Counted from the first letter of the stretch, positions 51,301 to 60,396 are shown. The stretch is 64,000 nt of DNA from CAYVIB01 sp964451365 (GCA_964451365.1 CAYVIB010000011.1:1-64000), one strand, 5' to 3'. Program-made: numbers and translations. The notes: a model not told the origin generated them from the sequence alone.

Positions 51301-51467
51301 CGACTATTGTCGGCCTGCTGCCGGTGATGTACGGCACCGGCACCGGTTCGGAAATAATGAGCCGCATTGCCGCGCCGATGGTCGGCGGTATGATCAGCGC
51401 GGTAATACTGACCCTGCTGGTTATACCGGCGGTATTTTATTTGTGGCGACGCAATTCGGTCAGTTGA
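48357..51467 (+). CDS. cusA: copper/silver efflux RND transporter CusA
   Basis: Proton-driven inner-membrane pump of the heavy-metal HME-RND family. 1036 residues from ATG 48357; an upstream in-frame TTG would add five. Twelve spans are expected; seen are MIEAIIHWSVKNRLFVLLGT at the start, TPVDAIPDLSDVQVIIKTSY, DKNRWQVVAHSASEVGPALF, the porter segment RIDMLATGIKTPVGVKIAGP, and GVAAETGVIMLHYLKQAYQD. The GxxIDGAIVLIEN acidic motif of span 4 is intact. It starts 11 bp after cusB. The paired outer-membrane factor is only a remnant, so the pump must borrow another TolC-like channel or be handicapped. Confidence 0.93.
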   Translation: MIEAIIHWSVKNRLFVLLGTVILVGVGSYAIKNTPVDAIPDLSDVQVIIKTSYPGQAPQVVQDQVTYPLTSAMLSVPGAVTVRGFSFFGDSFVYVIFDDDTDLYWARSRVLEYLSQIAPTLPETAKPQLGPDATGVGWIYIYALADRTGKHDISQLRGIQDWFLKYELQTVPGVSEVASVGGMVRQYQVKVNPEKLRAFGIPLSHIQTAIQRGNQEVGASVVEMAEAEYMVRATGYIHGIADLGNIPLGLNEKGTPLLLKDVADIGVGPQMRRGIAELNGEGETVGGVVVMRFGENARETIQGVKAKLESLKSGLPEGVEIIPVYDRSALIERAVNNLWEKLAEELFLVALVCIAFLLHVRSSLVAVVTLPIAILAAFIVMYFQGLNANIMSLGGIAIAMGAMIDGAIVLIENMHKHMEKTPLTDKNRWQVVAHSASEVGPALFFSLLVITISFIPVFTLEAQEGRMFSPLAFTKTYAMAAAAILAVTLVPVLMGYFIRGKIKSENSNPINQLLTTTYQPLLRKVLAFPKLTLAIAVMITLSTLFPLSRIGSEFMPALDEGDLMYMPTTYPGISIGKARELLQQTDKIIRTVPEVENVFGKVGRAETATDPAPLTMIETFIQLKPRSEWRDGVTTNSLIKELDGLVKFPGVTNAWVMPIKTRIDMLATGIKTPVGVKIAGPDLSQIQNIGKRLESILQEVPGTASVYSERVAGGRYIKVDIQREKAARYGLNIADVQQVIATAVGGMNVSYTIEGLERYPINIRYPQEYRNSPEQLSLLPIVTPNGQRISLGDVARVYIEEGAPGIKSENARLNGWVFIDLENIDVGTYVSQAKARVEKKLELPPGYSINWAGQYQYMERAKEKLTYVIPLTLAIIVVLLFMNFRNFIEVGIIIATLPLALVGSVWLMFLHNFNFSVAVGVGFIALAGVAAETGVIMLHYLKQAYQDLLDDHQQKTDDDNLRRAVLQGAVKRVRPVMMTAISTIVGLLPVMYGTGTGSEIMSRIAAPMVGGMISAVILTLLVIPAVFYLWRRNSVS

Positions 51468-51477
51468 GGAGAAAAGT

Positions 51478-52872
51478 CTATTTCTTTTTCTTCACATGCT
51501 TCATCAGGCGACGCTTTTTTTCCAGTTGGCGGGCAGTCAATTTATTTTTCCGGCCGGCATAAGGGTTGTCGCTTGATTTAAATTCTATTCGCACCGGCGT
51601 GCCGTGCAGCTTCAGCGCATTGCGGAATGTTTTTTCCAGGTAGCGCGCGTAGTGGTTCGGCACGCTTTCCGTCTGGTTACCGTGAATCACGATAATCGGC
51701 GGATTGTGTCCACCGGCATGGGCGTAGCGCAATTTGATTCGCCGGCCGTTGACCAGCGGCGGCTGGTGCGTGGTAACGGCGTCCTCAAGAATGCGGGTAA
51801 GGAAATTGGTACTGAGTTTATCCGTCGCCGATTTAAAGGCCTTTTCAACCGATTTGTACAGGTTGCCCACGCCGGTGCCATGCAAAGCGGAAATAAAATG
51901 GATATCGGCAAAATCGACAAACCGCAACCGTCGCTCGAGTTCTTTTTTGATATAACTCTTGTGATCTTCTTCCAGGTTGTCCCATTTGTTCAGCGCAACC
52001 ACCAGGGCGCGACCGGAGTCGATGGTATGGCCCATCAGGTGAAGATCCTGGTCGACGATGCCTTCCTGCGCGTCCATCAGCAGGACAACCACATTCGCAT
52101 CCTCGATGGCCTGCAGGGTTTTGACGATGGAAAATTTCTCCACCGTCAGTTTCACGTTTTTGCGCCGGCGGATACCGGCGGTATCGATAATGGTGTAGGG
52201 TTTTCCGTCGCGCTCGTAGCGAATATAAATGCTGTCGCGCGTGGTGCCGGGCGCATCGAATACCACGACACGATCCTCGCCGAGCATGCGGTTGACCAGT
52301 GTGCTTTTGCCCACGTTGGGTCTACCGACAATGGCAATTTTAATTCCTTCCGGTTCTTCCCCGGCCGCGGTTTCCTCGTCGCTGGAAACTTCCTTTAACA
52401 CCTCTTCCATAAGCGCATTGACACCGCGACCGTGCGCGGCGGCAATGGAATGCACCTCTCCCAGGCCCAGTTCAAAGAAAGGCGTAACCGCTACATCCGC
52501 GTTCAAACCATCTATTTTATTGGCGGTGAGAAATACTTTTTTGTTTTGCTTGCGCAGGTGTTCGGCAATCTGCTGGTCGGCAGCGGTCAGCCCATCCCGG
52601 CAATCCACCATAAACAGGACAATATCCGCCTCTTCAATTGCCAGCAGCGACTGCTTTGCCATCACACTGTCGATACCCTCCTCATCGCCACTGATACCAC
52701 CGGTATCGATCGCGATAAAGCGCTTGCCGGCAATATTTCCCTCGCCATATTTGCGGTCGCGTGTCAGCCCCGCAAAATCCGCCACAATGGCGTCCCGGGT
52801 TCGGGTCAGGCGATTGAACAGGGTGGATTTTCCAACATTTGGCCGGCCCACAAGGGCGATGGTAGGAATCAT
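51478..52872 (-). CDS. der: ribosome-associated GTPase Der (EngA)
   Basis: Double-GTPase needed for 50S ribosome assembly. 464 residues; two G domains, each beginning with GRPNVGKSTLFNR (about residue 9) or GRPNVGKSTLVNR (about residue 187), the DxxG elements DTGGI and DTAGIRRR, NKxD motifs (TANKIDG, ALNKWDN), and a C-terminal KH-like domain ending in a Lys-rich tail. Last gene of the conserved cluster running from ndk. Confidence 0.97.
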   Translation of the reverse strand: MIPTIALVGRPNVGKSTLFNRLTRTRDAIVADFAGLTRDRKYGEGNIAGKRFIAIDTGGISGDEEGIDSVMAKQSLLAIEEADIVLFMVDCRDGLTAADQQIAEHLRKQNKKVFLTANKIDGLNADVAVTPFFELGLGEVHSIAAAHGRGVNALMEEVLKEVSSDEETAAGEEPEGIKIAIVGRPNVGKSTLVNRMLGEDRVVVFDAPGTTRDSIYIRYERDGKPYTIIDTAGIRRRKNVKLTVEKFSIVKTLQAIEDANVVVLLMDAQEGIVDQDLHLMGHTIDSGRALVVALNKWDNLEEDHKSYIKKELERRLRFVDFADIHFISALHGTGVGNLYKSVEKAFKSATDKLSTNFLTRILEDAVTTHQPPLVNGRRIKLRYAHAGGHNPPIIVIHGNQTESVPNHYARYLEKTFRNALKLHGTPVRIEFKSSDNPYAGRKNKLTARQLEKKRRLMKHVKKKK

Positions 52873-52935
52873 TTTACTCAGGGCTCTAAAGGGAGGGGGG
52901 GCCGATCAACCCCCGAAGTTGTTTTACCAGCGGGT

Positions 52936-54078
52936 TTATTCAGCAATTCTGTAAGCGGATAGTTTACCGTTATCCGCCAAAACATAAAGGATGTCGTTGA
53001 CGCTCACGAGCGGAGAGCGGAAATCGTCACCGGGCGGTTTGAGACGCGCCGCGAAACTTCCGTCTGTTTGTGACAGGACATGCATATACTCGTCTTCGTC
53101 GATCGTGACTACGTAATTGCCGATCACGGCGGGTGCGCCCAGATTGCGGCGCAGTAATTGGTCGTTACGCCACTCCACCGAACCGGTGGCGGAGTTATAG
53201 GCAATCACGCTGTCGTCCTCGGTGACCACATAGACGTTGCCTCCGCCGACCGCCAGCCCCTGATGGGTGGACGCTTCCTGGCTCCACATAACCCGCCCGG
53301 TACCACGGGCAATAGCGGTCACGGCACCGTGATAGGCGCCGGCGTAAAGAAAGGCACCGTCCAGCACCGGTGTGCCGTCAATATCCACCATGCGCTCGAG
53401 ATCCGTGCTGCCGCGAGGCTGGGCCACCCGCACTTCCCAACCGAGCGAACCATCAGCGGCATTGAGACTGACCACCTGGCCATTATCAAAGCCCACGATG
53501 ACCTGGGTGTTCGTGACAACCGGCGCGGCATTGCCACGCAAGGTCAATATCGGCACGGGATGGTCGTGGGTCCAGATCTGTTCTCCCGTGTTGGCGTCAT
53601 AAGTGTATACACGCCCGTCGATGGTATTGACGGAAACCACGCTGCCGCTGGAGACCGGCGGTGCCAGAATTTCACTGCTCGCCTTCGCTTCCCACAGCAA
53701 TGCCCCGTCTTCCGCGCTCAGGGCGATCACACCACCCCCATAAGTAGCCAGAAAAACTTTATCCCCATGAGAGGAAATGGCGCCGGAAACCGGCCGCTTA
53801 AGTTTGATTTTCCATAGGCGTTTGCCGTTTTCCGCATTAAAGGCGAATACCTGCCCTTCCACATCGGCGGCGTACACCACCCCCTCTTCCACCGCTGGCA
53901 CAAAAAGGCTGTAACGGCGATCCTGCCCCTTGCCGGCATCACTGGTCCACAGTTTTTTCAGTTTGACGGTTCGATCGAAACTGACCAGCTTCATCGGCTT
54001 CAATGCCTCCGACTCCTCCTTGGAGGCGCAGGCGGTAAACATCAATACGACACATAAGAGTGCGACAATTCGCCTCAT
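52936..54078 (-). CDS. bamB: outer membrane assembly lipoprotein BamB
   Basis: Component of the BAM complex that inserts beta-barrel proteins in the outer membrane. 380 residues; lipobox VLMFTACASK (Cys18), then an eight-bladed PQQ-type propeller with repeats such as FAFNAENGKRLWKIKLKRPV and VVSLNAADGSLGWEVRVAQP. The start overlaps the yfgM-like stop by 4 bp, the usual arrangement. Confidence 0.95.
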   Translation of the reverse strand: MRRIVALLCVVLMFTACASKEESEALKPMKLVSFDRTVKLKKLWTSDAGKGQDRRYSLFVPAVEEGVVYAADVEGQVFAFNAENGKRLWKIKLKRPVSGAISSHGDKVFLATYGGGVIALSAEDGALLWEAKASSEILAPPVSSGSVVSVNTIDGRVYTYDANTGEQIWTHDHPVPILTLRGNAAPVVTNTQVIVGFDNGQVVSLNAADGSLGWEVRVAQPRGSTDLERMVDIDGTPVLDGAFLYAGAYHGAVTAIARGTGRVMWSQEASTHQGLAVGGGNVYVVTEDDSVIAYNSATGSVEWRNDQLLRRNLGAPAVIGNYVVTIDEDEYMHVLSQTDGSFAARLKPPGDDFRSPLVSVNDILYVLADNGKLSAYRIAE

Positions 54079-54836
54079 TGGGTGGCCTCCGCGGCGTTGT
54101 CGGCCGGCGGCTGTGCCTCCGGTTCACCGCTGGCCGCGGCTTCTTCACCATTGGTTTTCACCGACGCCACATCCACGTCCCCTACCGCCGTGCTGTCCAG
54201 CTTGATCTGCAGCAGACCCCGGCGACTGAATTGTTGCGGGTCGAGGGCATCGAGCGCTTCCTGGTAGGCTGTGTGCGCTTCACCGGGTTTGTCCTGGGCA
54301 AGATAAATGTCACCCCGAATCTCCGCATAGAGTGACTTGTAGGCCTGGTCCTCCGGCTGCCCCACCAGCGACAGAGCTTCGTCGTACTTTTCCTGGCTCA
54401 TCAATACCCTGGCGAGACGGGCGTTGGCCAGCTGAACCAGGCCGGCGTTATCACTCCGGGTCGCCACCGTACGCAGAATATTTTCCGCTTCCCCGTAGTT
54501 GTCATCTTCCACCGCCAGTTTGGCCAGCAGCAAGCCGGAGAGGTCCGCGTACATGCTGTCGCCGTACTGCTCCATAATATCAGTGGCCTGGGCGCGGGCG
54601 TTGGTTTTCTGCTCGTCGGTCAACTCCCCGCCGGGCTCCACTTCCACCAGCTCCAGCAGCGTCTGGTATTGGTCCGAGGCCGCCTGCGCCCGCTGCTCAT
54701 TGTGGCCCTGCCAGAATGTCCAGCCCACGTAGCCGACAACCGCGACAACAATGGGTACGACAACCGAAAGCCAGTTTTCCTGCCACCAGCGTTTTAGTGC
54801 TTCAATTTGTTCTTCTTCTGTAAGATGCTGCGCCAC
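54075..54836 (-). CDS. yfgM: YfgM-like ancillary SecYEG translocon protein
   Basis: A 253-residue membrane-anchored TPR protein. EEEQIEALKRWWQENWLSVV precedes a single span (about 27-47, PIVVAVVGYVGWTFWQGH); the periplasmic part has tetratricopeptide repeats (about 95-215). The family associates with SecYEG and the chaperone PpiD. The C-terminal 35 residues are Ala/Pro/Glu-rich. Between hisS and bamB as in other gammaproteobacteria. Confidence 0.9.
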   Translation of the reverse strand: MAQHLTEEEQIEALKRWWQENWLSVVVPIVVAVVGYVGWTFWQGHNEQRAQAASDQYQTLLELVEVEPGGELTDEQKTNARAQATDIMEQYGDSMYADLSGLLLAKLAVEDDNYGEAENILRTVATRSDNAGLVQLANARLARVLMSQEKYDEALSLVGQPEDQAYKSLYAEIRGDIYLAQDKPGEAHTAYQEALDALDPQQFSRRGLLQIKLDSTAVGDVDVASVKTNGEEAAASGEPEAQPPADNAAEATQ

Positions 54837-54845
54837 ATGTAACTC

Positions 54846-56117
54846 CTAAGATAAATATTGACTGATGTCATTTTGTTTTATGGTTTTTTGCGGTTCGTCC
54901 GAACGCAAGTACTTGATAACCACTTCCCCCGCACTCGCTTCGTTTTCACCGAGAATCAGCGCGAATTCCGCCCCGCTCCGGTCCGCTTTTTTCATTTGGT
55001 TCTTGAAACTGCCGCCCCCGCAATGGGTTTGCAGCCTCAGCCAGGGCCGTTCCGTGCGGAGTTGCTCCGCCAGCTGAAACGCCTGGACACCGACGTTCCC
55101 AACCGCCACCAGATAGACATCGAGTGTGCGGGAAATGTCCTCCGGCAGGCATTTTAACTCCTGCAGTAACAACACGAGCCGCTCCAGGCCCATGGCAAAA
55201 CCCACCGCCGGTGTAGGCTGGCCGCCCAGTTGCGAAACGAGGCCATCATAGCGGCCCCCGGCACAAATCGCACCCTGTGCGCCCAGTTTATTTGTCACCC
55301 ACTCAAAAACCGTTTTCGAGTAGTAGTCGAGTCCACGCACCAGGCGTGGGTTGACGGTGTATGGCACTCCGGTGGCCGTCAGCAAAGCCTGCAGGCCATC
55401 AAAATGCGCGCGGGATTCATCGTCTATATAGTCGACCAGTTCCGGTGCCTCGCTCAGCAGCGCCTGGGTTTTTTCCACCTTGCTGTCGAGGATGCGCAGG
55501 GGGTTTTTGTCGAGCCGCCGCTGGCTGTCCTCGTCCAGGTCGTTGCGGTAGCGCGACAGGTATCGCACCAGGTCCGCCCGGTATTTTGCCCGCGCCTCGG
55601 CGGTGCCGATACTGTTAATTTGCAGTTCCGCCGCCTCGGCGATACCCAGGGTACGCCAGAAACGGGCTGTCATCATCAGCAGTTCAGCATCGATATCCGG
55701 CCCGGCAAAACCAAAGGCCTCCACCCCCACCTGGTGGAACTGGCGCAGGCGACCCTTTTGCGGCTTTTCGTGGCGGAACATCGGCCCCATGTACCAGAGC
55801 TTTTGGGTCAGGGTACCGCGATTGAACAGCAGTTGGTGCTCCTCGCAGGCACGCACGCAACTGGCGGTGCCTTCCGGGCGCAGGGTGATACTGTCGCCGT
55901 TGCGGTCGGTAAAGGTATACATTTCCTTTTCCACGATATCCGTCACTTCTCCAATGGAGCGCTGGAACAGCTCGGTCTGCTCAAGGATGGGAAAGCGGAT
56001 TTCCTGATAGCCGTACGCCTGGAGGATCTCGGTCACGGTCGACTCCAGGTACTGCCAGACCGAAGATTCCCCCGGCAACAGGTCATTCATACCGCGAATG
56101 GCTTGTATTTTCTTCAA
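54846..56117 (-). CDS. hisS: histidyl-tRNA synthetase
   Basis: Class II synthetase for tRNA-His. I choose TTG 56117 because it gives 423 residues beginning KKIQAIRGMNDLLPGESS, the family start; the open frame continues 42 bp upstream to a GTG with unrelated residues. Motif 1 to 3 elements are seen: RFPILEQTELFQRSIGEVTD, LWYMGPMFRHEKPQKGRLRQ, RLVRGLDYYSKTVFEW (histidine A motif) and AVGFAMGLERLVLLLQE (motif 3). The C-terminal anticodon-binding domain follows. Confidence 0.93.
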   Translation of the reverse strand: MKKIQAIRGMNDLLPGESSVWQYLESTVTEILQAYGYQEIRFPILEQTELFQRSIGEVTDIVEKEMYTFTDRNGDSITLRPEGTASCVRACEEHQLLFNRGTLTQKLWYMGPMFRHEKPQKGRLRQFHQVGVEAFGFAGPDIDAELLMMTARFWRTLGIAEAAELQINSIGTAEARAKYRADLVRYLSRYRNDLDEDSQRRLDKNPLRILDSKVEKTQALLSEAPELVDYIDDESRAHFDGLQALLTATGVPYTVNPRLVRGLDYYSKTVFEWVTNKLGAQGAICAGGRYDGLVSQLGGQPTPAVGFAMGLERLVLLLQELKCLPEDISRTLDVYLVAVGNVGVQAFQLAEQLRTERPWLRLQTHCGGGSFKNQMKKADRSGAEFALILGENEASAGEVVIKYLRSDEPQKTIKQNDISQYLS

Positions 56118-56204
56118 CGTTTTGGTCCCGAAAAATTTCAAACTCGCGCTGACCCGCACGCAAAAAAGCGGCGGCAGCGGGAATCAAATGAATATAACTG
56201 TGAG

Positions 56205-57317
56205 TTATGCCTTGGCGATCAGATTGCTTTCCTGCTGGAGTTTTTCGTTCGCACGCTGGCGTATAAGTCTCTCCAGGTCGTCCACCAGATTGTCCTGATC
56301 CAGCTTCTGGTTGGGTTCGCCATTGATGTACACCAGGTTTTTCGGCGTTCCGCCGGCCAGCCCGATATCCGCTTCGCGCGCTTCGCCGGGGCCGTTCACG
56401 ACACAACCGATTACCGCCACGTCCATCGGCACCTTGATATCCTCAAGCCGGTTTTCCAGCTCGTTCATGGTTTTTATCACATCGAAATTCTGGCGCGAGC
56501 AACTGGGGCAGGCGATAAAGTTAATTCCCTTGCTGCGCAGTTTCAGGCTTTTCAAAATATCCCAACCGACCTTGACCTCTTCCACCGGGTCCGCCGCCAG
56601 GGAAATACGGATGGTGTCGCCAATGCCATCCATCAACAGCATGCCGAGCCCCACGGAGGACTTCACGGTACCGGAACGCAAACCGCCCGCTTCGGTAATG
56701 CCCAGGTGGAGGGGTTGCTCTATCTGGGTTGCCAGTTTGCGGTAGGCCGCCACTGCCATGAAAACATCGGACGCCTTGACGCTGACCTTGAAGTCCTGGA
56801 AGTTGTAGCGGTCCAGGATTTCCACATGGCGCAGCGCGGATTCCACCAATGCGTCCGGCGTGGGTTCGCCATATTTTTTTTGCAGATCCTTTTCCAGCGA
56901 GCCGGCGTTTACACCTACACGGATTGGAATATTCAGGTCGCGCGCCTTTTCGATCACTGCCAGGATGCGCTTTTCCCTGCCGATATTGCCGGGGTTGATA
57001 CGCAGGCAATCGACACCCAGGTCGGCCACCCGCAACGCAATCCGGTAGTCAAAATGGATATCGGCCACTAAAGGAACCGTGACCTGCCTGCGAATTTCGC
57101 CAAACGCTTCCGCCGCGTCCATGGAAGGAACGGATACCCGCACGATATCGGCCCCCGCGTCCTGGATTCGCTTGATCTGCGCCACGGTGGCTTGCACATC
57201 CGTGGTTTCGGTGTTGGTCATGCTCTGCACGCTGATGGGTGCATCACCACCGATGGCCACATTGCCAATCATAATCTGGCGGGACTTCCTGCGTTTGATG
57301 GGCGATTCAAAATGCAT
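56205..57317 (-). CDS. ispG: 4-hydroxy-3-methylbut-2-enyl diphosphate synthase
   Basis: Penultimate enzyme of the MEP isoprenoid pathway, a 4Fe-4S protein. 370 residues from ATG 57317; the frame extends seven codons further, but the family begins near SPIKRRKSRQIMIGNVAIGG. TIM-barrel segments VQSMTNTETTDVQATV and NPGNIG are present, and the cluster Cys are in FIACPSCSRQNFDVI and VIGCVVNGPGEARE. Confidence 0.96.
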   Translation of the reverse strand: MHFESPIKRRKSRQIMIGNVAIGGDAPISVQSMTNTETTDVQATVAQIKRIQDAGADIVRVSVPSMDAAEAFGEIRRQVTVPLVADIHFDYRIALRVADLGVDCLRINPGNIGREKRILAVIEKARDLNIPIRVGVNAGSLEKDLQKKYGEPTPDALVESALRHVEILDRYNFQDFKVSVKASDVFMAVAAYRKLATQIEQPLHLGITEAGGLRSGTVKSSVGLGMLLMDGIGDTIRISLAADPVEEVKVGWDILKSLKLRSKGINFIACPSCSRQNFDVIKTMNELENRLEDIKVPMDVAVIGCVVNGPGEAREADIGLAGGTPKNLVYINGEPNQKLDQDNLVDDLERLIRQRANEKLQQESNLIAKA

Positions 57318-57356
57318 AAATACTGTCCGTTCCCACAAATAAAATTTTCAACTGGA

Positions 57357-58352
57357 TCAGGGCGACACGGTCAGGCGCAAGGTATTGCGGCCCGGTCGCG
57401 GTTGAGTATCCACCGTTCGACCGTTGATCGCCATGCTGACCGCACGGGCATTGCCGAGCATCACGGCAAACGGCGCGTTGCCGAACAACTTCAGGGTATC
57501 GGCCGGTGTCTGTAGCGCGGCAAAAATAATTTCATCATTCGCATCGCGTACCTCCACCCAGCAGTTGTCGACAAAATTCATTACCAACAGGTCCTGCCCT
57601 TCTTGATCGGGTCCCGCCGCTGAAAGTTCCGCCGCGCCCGAAGGGGCGTCAGCCTCGTTTGAAGTGGTGGCGCTTGGCGCCGGCGGTTCTGCTTCGGCAG
57701 TCACCGGCTCAGCCGGAACCGATTCCGGCTCGTCGGGAGCCGATTCCTCGATGACGAAAGGCTCTTCAACAGCGCTGTCTTCACTGATTACCGGCTCATC
57801 GGCACTGTCTTCACTTACCGACTCATCGATTACGGGAGCCGTGGGCTCCTGCCGCACCGATTCCTGTACCGCGGGCGCGGGTCGCGGCAGGCGCTGTTCC
57901 CGTTCACCCGGTACCAGAAAATAAACGCCGACGATCCAGACCGCCACCAGGCCGCCAACTATCCACCAGACGGGAATGCGGCGAACCGTTTGCGCAATAT
58001 TGCGTCCGGCTATGGCAGCCGGACCCGGTACCGCGGCACCGGACACTGTCTTTTGATCGAGGGCAGCATCGAGCTCATCCGCGATACCGGCCTGCTTTTT
58101 ATAGGCCTCCACCAGGGAGTCCGATTCGATCTCCAGGATCTTGGCGCACTTTCGGATGTAGCCGATGATAAAGGGCTGCGGTCCAAGGGTCTCGAACCGG
58201 TTCTCTTCGAGCGCCTGCAGCTTGCTGACGGAAATATGCGTCCTGTTTGCAATTTCCTCAAGCGAGATTTGTTTCGACTCCCGCGCAAGTTGCAACTGGC
58301 TTCCCGGCCCCGCCTGTGCTTCGTTGTTCACTGTGTTTTCGTCAGATGACAT
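57357..58352 (-). CDS. rodZ: cytoskeleton protein RodZ
   Basis: Bitopic MreB-binding protein for cell shape. 331 residues: N-terminal Cro-type HTH (about 18-85; QLARESKQISLEEIANRTHI, SKLQALEENRFE), a single span (about 128-148, IPVWWIVGGLVAVWIVGVYF), a long Glu/Pro/Ser-rich periplasmic linker (about 160-240, with repeated SEDSADEPVISEDSAVEE-type acidic repeats) and the C-terminal DUF4115 domain (WVEVRDANDEIIFAALQ). Order pilW-rodZ-ispG is conserved. Confidence 0.93.
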   Translation of the reverse strand: MSSDENTVNNEAQAGPGSQLQLARESKQISLEEIANRTHISVSKLQALEENRFETLGPQPFIIGYIRKCAKILEIESDSLVEAYKKQAGIADELDAALDQKTVSGAAVPGPAAIAGRNIAQTVRRIPVWWIVGGLVAVWIVGVYFLVPGEREQRLPRPAPAVQESVRQEPTAPVIDESVSEDSADEPVISEDSAVEEPFVIEESAPDEPESVPAEPVTAEAEPPAPSATTSNEADAPSGAAELSAAGPDQEGQDLLVMNFVDNCWVEVRDANDEIIFAALQTPADTLKLFGNAPFAVMLGNARAVSMAINGRTVDTQPRPGRNTLRLTVSP

Positions 58353-58369
58353 TATGCCGCCGCCGGTAA

Positions 58370-59146
58370 TTACCGCTGTTGCTCAATCAGGTTTTTGTAA
58401 TCCAGGTATTCCTGGGAATACGGATACAGGTTTTTCAGCGCCAGGGCATAACTGGCTTCCTTGTCCTTGTTGCCAAAGATGCGCTCCAGCCGGATACCCA
58501 GCCATAAACTGCGCGGTATTTGCCGGGTACTGGCGGCAAACTGGTCCAGGTATTTTTTCGAGGTGGAATAATCGCGTTCCGCGAATGCCATTTCCGCCAG
58601 TTCAATCGCAGCCGTGGCCGTACGCTTGTTAAGGTTTAACGCGTGCTCGAAAGCGGCCTTTGCCCGCACCATATCACCCATCTGTTTTGCACAGATGCCC
58701 ATTCCCACCAACGCATTTTCGCGCCCGGTATAGGTTATATCTTTCGAGGCACTTTCAAAATAATCAAACGCCTCTTCACACCGATTGTTATCAACCAGAA
58801 AAAGACCATAACTGTACTCAATCGCCGCGCGGGAAAAATCCGCCCGACCACGCAATGCCTTTTTAAAACGCTCCTCTGCCAGTTCGCGTTCACCGTTTAA
58901 TTGGTGAACCAAAGCCATTCCCTGGTTGGCTTCCCCCGACCGGCTGTCCAACTCCAGAGCCTTGGAAAAGGATCGAATGGCATTGTCCCGATCCCCGTTC
59001 TTCAGGTACTGCATGCCCAGACGAACATTGGCCGCCAACGCTTTCTTCTCGTCAATTTGTCTTGAGGGTTGGTCAACAGTGGTGACACAAGCGGATAAAA
59101 AGGCGAGCAAAAATAAAACAACAATCGTCTTGTATCGGCTGGGCAT
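58370..59146 (-). CDS. pilW: type IV pilus biogenesis/stability lipoprotein PilW (PilF)
   Basis: A 258-residue TPR lipoprotein, the pilotin-type factor for the PilQ secretin in type IV pili. Lipobox LAFLSACVTT (Cys20), then about six TPR units (NVRLGMQYLKNGDRDNAIRS; LVGMGICAKQMGDMVRAKAA). Located between rlmN and rodZ as in Pseudomonas. No other pilus gene is in the window. Confidence 0.92.
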   Translation of the reverse strand: MPSRYKTIVVLFLLAFLSACVTTVDQPSRQIDEKKALAANVRLGMQYLKNGDRDNAIRSFSKALELDSRSGEANQGMALVHQLNGERELAEERFKKALRGRADFSRAAIEYSYGLFLVDNNRCEEAFDYFESASKDITYTGRENALVGMGICAKQMGDMVRAKAAFEHALNLNKRTATAAIELAEMAFAERDYSTSKKYLDQFAASTRQIPRSLWLGIRLERIFGNKDKEASYALALKNLYPYSQEYLDYKNLIEQQR

Positions 59147-59186
59147 GTGTTATCTCCGATGGAATTTACATTTACTTATTGTAGTT

Positions 59187-60374
59187 TTAGCTTACGGCCT
59201 TAACCGGAATGATGTCGCTATCCGATTGTATTAACGCCTGTACATCCATCTTGTAACGCTGGCTGCGCCGGGTTTTATCCTCCACCATGCCTGCCAGTTG
59301 TCCGCAGGCGGCATCAATGTCGTCGCCGCGGGTGGTGCGAATGGTGGTGGTATAACCGGCATCGATCAGAATCTGCTGAAACCGCTTTAATGCGTTGTTG
59401 CTCACACGCTTGTAATTGGAAAGCCCGAATGGATTGAACGGAATCAAATTAATTTTTACCGGTACATCCTCCAGCAACCCGGCGAGCTGATGGGCATGTT
59501 CCGGGCGGTCGTTCACCTGGTCAATTAATGTGTATTCGATTGTGATCTTGCGATGCGTATCCGGCAGGCCGGCAATGTAGCGTCTGGCGGAAGCCAACAG
59601 CATGGCAATGGGATATTTCTTGTTGAGCGGCACCAGCTGGTTGCGCAATTCGTCGTTGGGCGCGTGCAGGGAAATGGCCAGGCAGGCATCGGTATACTCG
59701 CCCAGGCGATCCAGGGCAGGCACCACACCGGAGGTGCTCAATGTCACGCGACGCTTGGAAATACCGTAGCAGTTGTCATGCATCATCAATTGCATGGCAC
59801 TGACCACGTTGTCAAAATTGAGCAGCGGTTCGCCCATGCCCATCAGGACCACATTGGTTACCCTGCGCTGCCCACCGGCCTGAAGCTGACCAAAGGATTT
59901 GGCGGCCTGCCAGACCTGGCCGATGATTTCGGCAGCGGTCAGGTCCCGGTTGAAACCCTGTTTACCGGTGGCGCAGAAGCTGCAATCCAGCGAACAGCCG
60001 ACCTGGGACGAAACGCAGAGCGTCCCGCGATCACCCTCCGGGATAAACACGGTTTCAATGGCGTTGCCACCATCGACGCGTATCAGGAATTTTCGTGTAC
60101 CGTCTGCGGAGTCCCACTGTTTAATTACTTCCGGCGCCCGGATTTCGGCTATCTCCGCCAGGCGCTCGCGCAGGACCTTGCTGATATTGCTCATCTGCGC
60201 AAAGTCAGTTACACCCAACTGGTGAATCCATTTGAGCAACTGGGTTGCGCGGAAGGGCTTTTCGCCCAGCGACACAAAAAGCGATTCCAACTGCGCCTGG
60301 GTCATTCCCATCAGGTTGATCTTTGCCGGCGCGGGAACGTCAGAGATTTGTACTTGTTCGGAGGCGGTATTCAC
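59187..60374 (-). CDS. rlmN: 23S rRNA/tRNA (adenine-C2)-methyltransferase RlmN
   Basis: Radical SAM enzyme methylating A2503 of 23S rRNA and A37 of some tRNAs. I choose GTG 60374 (395 residues, family length, GAGG 12 nt upstream). The open frame continues 177 bp upstream into ndk, but that part is Pro/Arg-rich and antifamily. Radical SAM cysteines Cys127, Cys131 and Cys134 are in GCSLDCSFCATGKQGFNRDL; GMGEPLLNFDNV and the C-terminal RTTRGDDIDAACGQL with the catalytic Cys are intact. Confidence 0.95.
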   Translation of the reverse strand: MNTASEQVQISDVPAPAKINLMGMTQAQLESLFVSLGEKPFRATQLLKWIHQLGVTDFAQMSNISKVLRERLAEIAEIRAPEVIKQWDSADGTRKFLIRVDGGNAIETVFIPEGDRGTLCVSSQVGCSLDCSFCATGKQGFNRDLTAAEIIGQVWQAAKSFGQLQAGGQRRVTNVVLMGMGEPLLNFDNVVSAMQLMMHDNCYGISKRRVTLSTSGVVPALDRLGEYTDACLAISLHAPNDELRNQLVPLNKKYPIAMLLASARRYIAGLPDTHRKITIEYTLIDQVNDRPEHAHQLAGLLEDVPVKINLIPFNPFGLSNYKRVSNNALKRFQQILIDAGYTTTIRTTRGDDIDAACGQLAGMVEDKTRRSQRYKMDVQALIQSDSDIIPVKAVS

Positions 60375-60396
60375 GTGTTGGCGGGACCTCAATTCA

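Noticed and set aside
55230..57071. 613-codon open frame antisense to hisS and ispG
   Set aside because: It mirrors two well-recognised genes on the other strand; the product has no domain and no ribosome binding site. An artefact of codon composition.
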